From contig CAZSTA010000070.1 in the NCBI GenBank assembly GCA_964609495.1, positions 9,613 to 16,541 on the forward strand: 6,929 nt of DNA, read 5' to 3'. Positions within the stretch are counted from its first letter, which is position 1. Each line of letters begins with the position of its first letter. The position numbers and the translations under genes are program-made. The stretch is from CAZSTA01 sp964609495 [NCBI: uncultured bacterium]. GTDB lineage: Bacteria; CAZSTA01. The notes under the pieces were generated by a model, which was given only the letters and a program-made list of their open reading frames with translations, searched no databases and was not told where the DNA came from. Below, piece by piece: positions 4,278 through 6,929 of the stretch.

Positions 4278-6929
4278 AAAAGAATATCCTTTCGGACAAT
4301 TCTAACCATTCTTTTTCTGCTAGCCTTAGCAGTCTCAGCAGAAGCCGCTACGATTAATGTGCCAACCCTTCCTATTTATCCTAATATTCAATCAGCGGTC
4401 ATTTTTGCTAATAGCGGGGATATTATCAATATCACCCCCGGTGGTGGGACTGGTCCTAGTGGAGAATATGTTGAGAATGTAGTTGTGCTGAATAAGTCGC
4501 TGACCTTCCAATCGTCTAGCCCACCGACAAAAGTAGTTGTAGATGGCTCCAACGGTTTCGGAGCTTCCTGCTTCAATCTCATTGCTGGTGATGGGGGCGA
4601 CTATACCATAGTCTTCAAGGATATCGAGATCGATGGAGGAGGAGCAGTGGCTGATAGCGGTATCAAGGCTTACTCCGTCTTAGGAAATATATCGGTTGAG
4701 GTTTATAATTGTGATATTCACGATAACGTTGATGATGGGATAGAGTTGCTCAAAGACTCTACAGGAACAGGGAGTGTGTCGCTTAAGGTCTATAATTCCG
4801 ATATTTACAACCACCTTGGAACTACAGACTTTCCTGGGGTTGGGATACTTTTGGTGGGAGCGAGTAGCGCTACTATCGATGGAAGCAATATCTACGATAA
4901 CAAGCTGGGAATAGTCTGCGCTGGTGGAGAAAGTATATCGGTTAATAGCTCCAATATCTACAACAACTACTATGCGGGGATATTGGCGATATCGCTGGAT
5001 TTGGCAGATATCGGAGGCCTCTTGAGCTATGCAGGAGGAGCCGCTTACGAGGCCGCCGAACCAGGGAGTATGTCGCTTGCGATCAATAACTGCAATATTT
5101 ACGGCCACTATGGGGATTTCGGGACTAGTCGACCTGCGATCCCCATCCCTGGAGCGGGGATAGTTTTGGTGGGAGTGACCGATACTACCATTGATGGAAG
5201 CGACATCTATGGTAACGGCCTAGGGATAGTCTGTCTCGGTGGATTCTCTCTTGACTCCTTAGATAGTACCATCACCAGCACCGCGATAGGAGGGGATATG
5301 TCGGTCAAGGTCTATAACTCCGGTATTCACGACAACGATCATTTGGGGATATTGGCGATATCGGTGGGTATTATAGATTTCGGGACTCTTGGACTCGATG
5401 TAAGAGAGGCGGCTTATGAGGATATCACTGCCCAGGCTATAGAACCCGCGAATATGTCGATTGAGCTTTATAACTCCAAAATTTACAACCACTTCGGAGC
5501 CCTCTTTGGAGTTGGGACTGGGATGCTTTTTATAGCGGTGAATGATGTTACTATTGATGGATGCGAAATCTACAATAACGCTATAGGAGTAGCCTGTCTT
5601 GGCGGACAAATCGATCTTGACTTCCTCTTCTCAGCTACAGCAGAATTTGATATGTCGCTTAAGGTCTCAAATTCCGATATTCACGATAACGCTTATTTGG
5701 GGGTATTGGCGATATCGTTAGGTATTATATACCTCGAGCTTCCTACGAGCAATTTAAGAGAAGTGGCTTATGAGGCTACTGATTCTATAATAACGGGGAA
5801 TGTATCGGTTGAGATCTATAATTCCAATATCTACAACCACCAGGGGGGTGGCAAGGATGGCTACATTCCCCTTCCCATTAAGGGAGCCAAAGTTCCTATC
5901 CCTGCCGTGGGGATACTTTTCATAGGGACAGGTGATTATAATGTTAATATGAGCCAGATCTACAATAACGGCTTAGGAATGGTCTGTCTTGGTGGACAAT
6001 TCTATTTTGGCGCCTTAAATATCACCAATACAGCACTATTAGAAGGGGATATGGCGATTACGGTCTCTAACTCCAATATCCACGATAACGCTTATCTGGG
6101 GATATTGGCGGTAGAGCTGTATGTTGGGATCGATATCACAGGCTCGGATTATGAGGCCACCGAACTTCTCCCAGGGAATATGTCGCTTGTGGTCTATAAC
6201 TCCAATATTTACGATAACTATTGGGTTGGCAGAAAGGAGGACCTCCCCAAGATCCCTGGAGTTAAGATCCCCATCCCTAGAAGCGCTGGGATACTCTTAG
6301 TGGGAGTGAGTAATACCGTCATTGATGGAAGCAACATCTATGGTAACGGAGTAGGGATGATCTGTATTGGCGGAGTAGAATATTTTGATAACTCATATAC
6401 CAGCGCCCAAGAATTGGTTATGTCAGTTACGGTTTCTAACTCTCAGATTCACGACAACAACTCCATCGGGATATTAGCGATATCGTTAGAGTTTCTCTTA
6501 GATACATTGGCTTACGACTCTACCGAATTTTTCATAGCAATACCAGGGAACATATCGCTTGTAGTCAATAACTGCGATATCTACAACCACCTTCGGGATG
6601 ATGGCAAGGGTGATGACCTTCCTATCTCTTGGCCCAAACTATCTGTCTTCCCTATACCTAGGAGGGCTGGGATGCTTTTGGCGGGAGTTAGGGATGTTGT
6701 CGTCGAGGGAAGCCGAATCTATAACAATGGGGTAGGAATAGGTGGAATCTTTATTGGCGAATTTATCACCACAGCTGATATTACCGCTACTGTAAACGGG
6801 GACGAAACAGGAGGAATATCGGTTGCGAATTCCGATATTTACAACAACACTTATGTGGGGATAGGATTGATATTAGCGACCTTGGCTGAGATCAATAACT
6901 GCAATATCTATGGCCACCTTGGGAGCGAA
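4275..6929 (+). CDS. Giant exported right-handed beta-helix repeat protein (3' end outside window)
   Basis: An open frame of 885 codons from GTG to the window edge without a stop. Residues 1-25 form a Sec signal peptide (VKRISFRTIL, a Leu/Ala-rich core, cleavage near AEA|A or EAA|T). Residues 26-92 resemble the cap of NosD/DUF1565-like pectin-lyase-fold proteins: TINVP, PNIQSAVIFANSGDIINITPG, GEYVENVVVLNKSLTF. From about 110 on, rungs carry N-[SC]-x-I-[YH]-[NDG]-[NH] turns, as in IYNSNIYNH or SNSDIHDN, typical of parallel beta-helices with Asn ladders. From 166 the rungs are ordered in tandem units of about 98-128 residues starting at 166, 264, 392, 508, 634, 758 and 871. I see no polysaccharide-lyase active site, and no membrane anchor or sorting domain within the window; the C-terminus is missing. 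It follows the PorV-like gene by 187 bp without an intrinsic terminator. Likely a cell-surface or secreted adhesive/structural protein; an enzyme acting on polysaccharide is an alternative. Fold is fairly sure, function unknown. Confidence 0.88.
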   Translation, partial: MKRISFRTILTILFLLALAVSAEAATINVPTLPIYPNIQSAVIFANSGDIINITPGGGTGPSGEYVENVVVLNKSLTFQSSSPPTKVVVDGSNGFGASCFNLIAGDGGDYTIVFKDIEIDGGGAVADSGIKAYSVLGNISVEVYNCDIHDNVDDGIELLKDSTGTGSVSLKVYNSDIYNHLGTTDFPGVGILLVGASSATIDGSNIYDNKLGIVCAGGESISVNSSNIYNNYYAGILAISLDLADIGGLLSYAGGAAYEAAEPGSMSLAINNCNIYGHYGDFGTSRPAIPIPGAGIVLVGVTDTTIDGSDIYGNGLGIVCLGGFSLDSLDSTITSTAIGGDMSVKVYNSGIHDNDHLGILAISVGIIDFGTLGLDVREAAYEDITAQAIEPANMSIELYNSKIYNHFGALFGVGTGMLFIAVNDVTIDGCEIYNNAIGVACLGGQIDLDFLFSATAEFDMSLKVSNSDIHDNAYLGVLAISLGIIYLELPTSNLREVAYEATDSIITGNVSVEIYNSNIYNHQGGGKDGYIPLPIKGAKVPIPAVGILFIGTGDYNVNMSQIYNNGLGMVCLGGQFYFGALNITNTALLEGDMAITVSNSNIHDNAYLGILAVELYVGIDITGSDYEATELLPGNMSLVVYNSNIYDNYWVGRKEDLPKIPGVKIPIPRSAGILLVGVSNTVIDGSNIYGNGVGMICIGGVEYFDNSYTSAQELVMSVTVSNSQIHDNNSIGILAISLEFLLDTLAYDSTEFFIAIPGNISLVVNNCDIYNHLRDDGKGDDLPISWPKLSVFPIPRRAGMLLAGVRDVVVEGSRIYNNGVGIGGIFIGEFITTADITATVNGDETGGISVANSDIYNNTYVGIGLILATLAEINNCNIYGHLGSE
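4770..6929 (+). repeat. Tandem coding repeats of the beta-helix protein (six full units plus the start of a seventh)
   Basis: Units start at 4770, 5064, 5448, 5796, 6174, 6546 and 6885, about 294-384 bp each. Each encodes rung a (GNMSLVVYNSNIYNH-like), a variable loop often ending in PIP, rung b (GILLVGV-x3-TIDGSNIYGN, then GIVCLGG), a second loop, rung c (MSVKVSNSDIHDNAYLGILAIS-like), then a third loop often containing AYEA. Units 1 and 6 have some short loops: unit 1 in its first two, unit 6 in its third. Units 2-5 are the most alike in layout. Conserved codons between units, such as GGGATATTGGCGATATCG at 4977 and 5346, show descent by DNA duplication and not only convergence of protein motifs. 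Confidence 0.85.

Noticed and set aside
4090-4278. 62-codon + strand frame after the barrel gene
   Set aside because: It is almost wholly translation of repeat copy 2 (PIKGGG, LPSWERDRVRG) plus the leader of the beta-helix gene. No ribosome site precedes it, and it ends over the GTG start of the real gene.
4680-5609. Minus-strand frames with repeated VVVNIGVIDL-like sequence (4680-5108 and 5259-5609)
   Set aside because: The repetition mirrors the beta-helix repeats read antisense, such as the TATAATTCC and GATATTCAC words. They lack signal peptides and ribosome sites and conflict with the long + frame.

Overview
The window looks like chromosomal DNA of a Gram-negative-type (double-membrane) bacterium with moderate G+C. 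The 299-residue gene encodes a signal-peptide-bearing predicted outer-membrane beta-barrel that ends in Phe. The four start sites have strong Shine-Dalgarno sequences matching a bacterial 16S tail. The PorV/PorQ-like barrel, the long beta-helix surface protein and the intergenic CCCTCTCCC-type palindromic repeats are a combination I associate with uncultivated bacterial lineages, but the sequence does not settle the phylum and I do not name one.

Layout, all genes on the + strand. (1) 1-2824: a two-gene proteostasis operon, a small heat-shock protein (15-434) and the ATP-dependent protease Lon (455-2824), 20 bp apart. (2) 2825-3187: a 363-bp intergenic region. It holds a hairpin just after lon, a roughly 100-bp palindromic repeat, a clear intrinsic terminator (3026-3056), and a near-consensus sigma70 promoter (TTGAAA-17-TATAAT, 3087-3115) whose -10 segment is repeated 21 bp downstream. 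(3) 3188-4087: a PorV/PorQ (UPF0164)-like outer-membrane protein. (4) 4088-4274: a second, slightly deleted copy of the palindromic repeat, in the same orientation, beginning directly at the preceding stop codon. (5) 4275-6929 and beyond: a very long exported protein with a GTG start. It is still open after 885 codons and is built from about 6.5 tandem units of roughly 98-128 residues. Each unit has three related beta-helix rungs (motif N-[SC]-x-I-[YH]-[NDG]-[NH]) and three variable loops.

The first two genes are likely co-expressed for protein quality control: Hsp20 holds unfolding proteins and Lon degrades damaged ones. The terminator and promoter separate them from the second transcription unit. 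There, no intrinsic terminator or convincing promoter lies between the barrel gene and the beta-helix gene, so the two are probably co-transcribed. The most interesting object is this envelope pair: a PorV-like barrel next to a giant modular beta-helix protein. The beta-helix gene is easily missed because it has no ATG before codon 266 and no stop inside the window.
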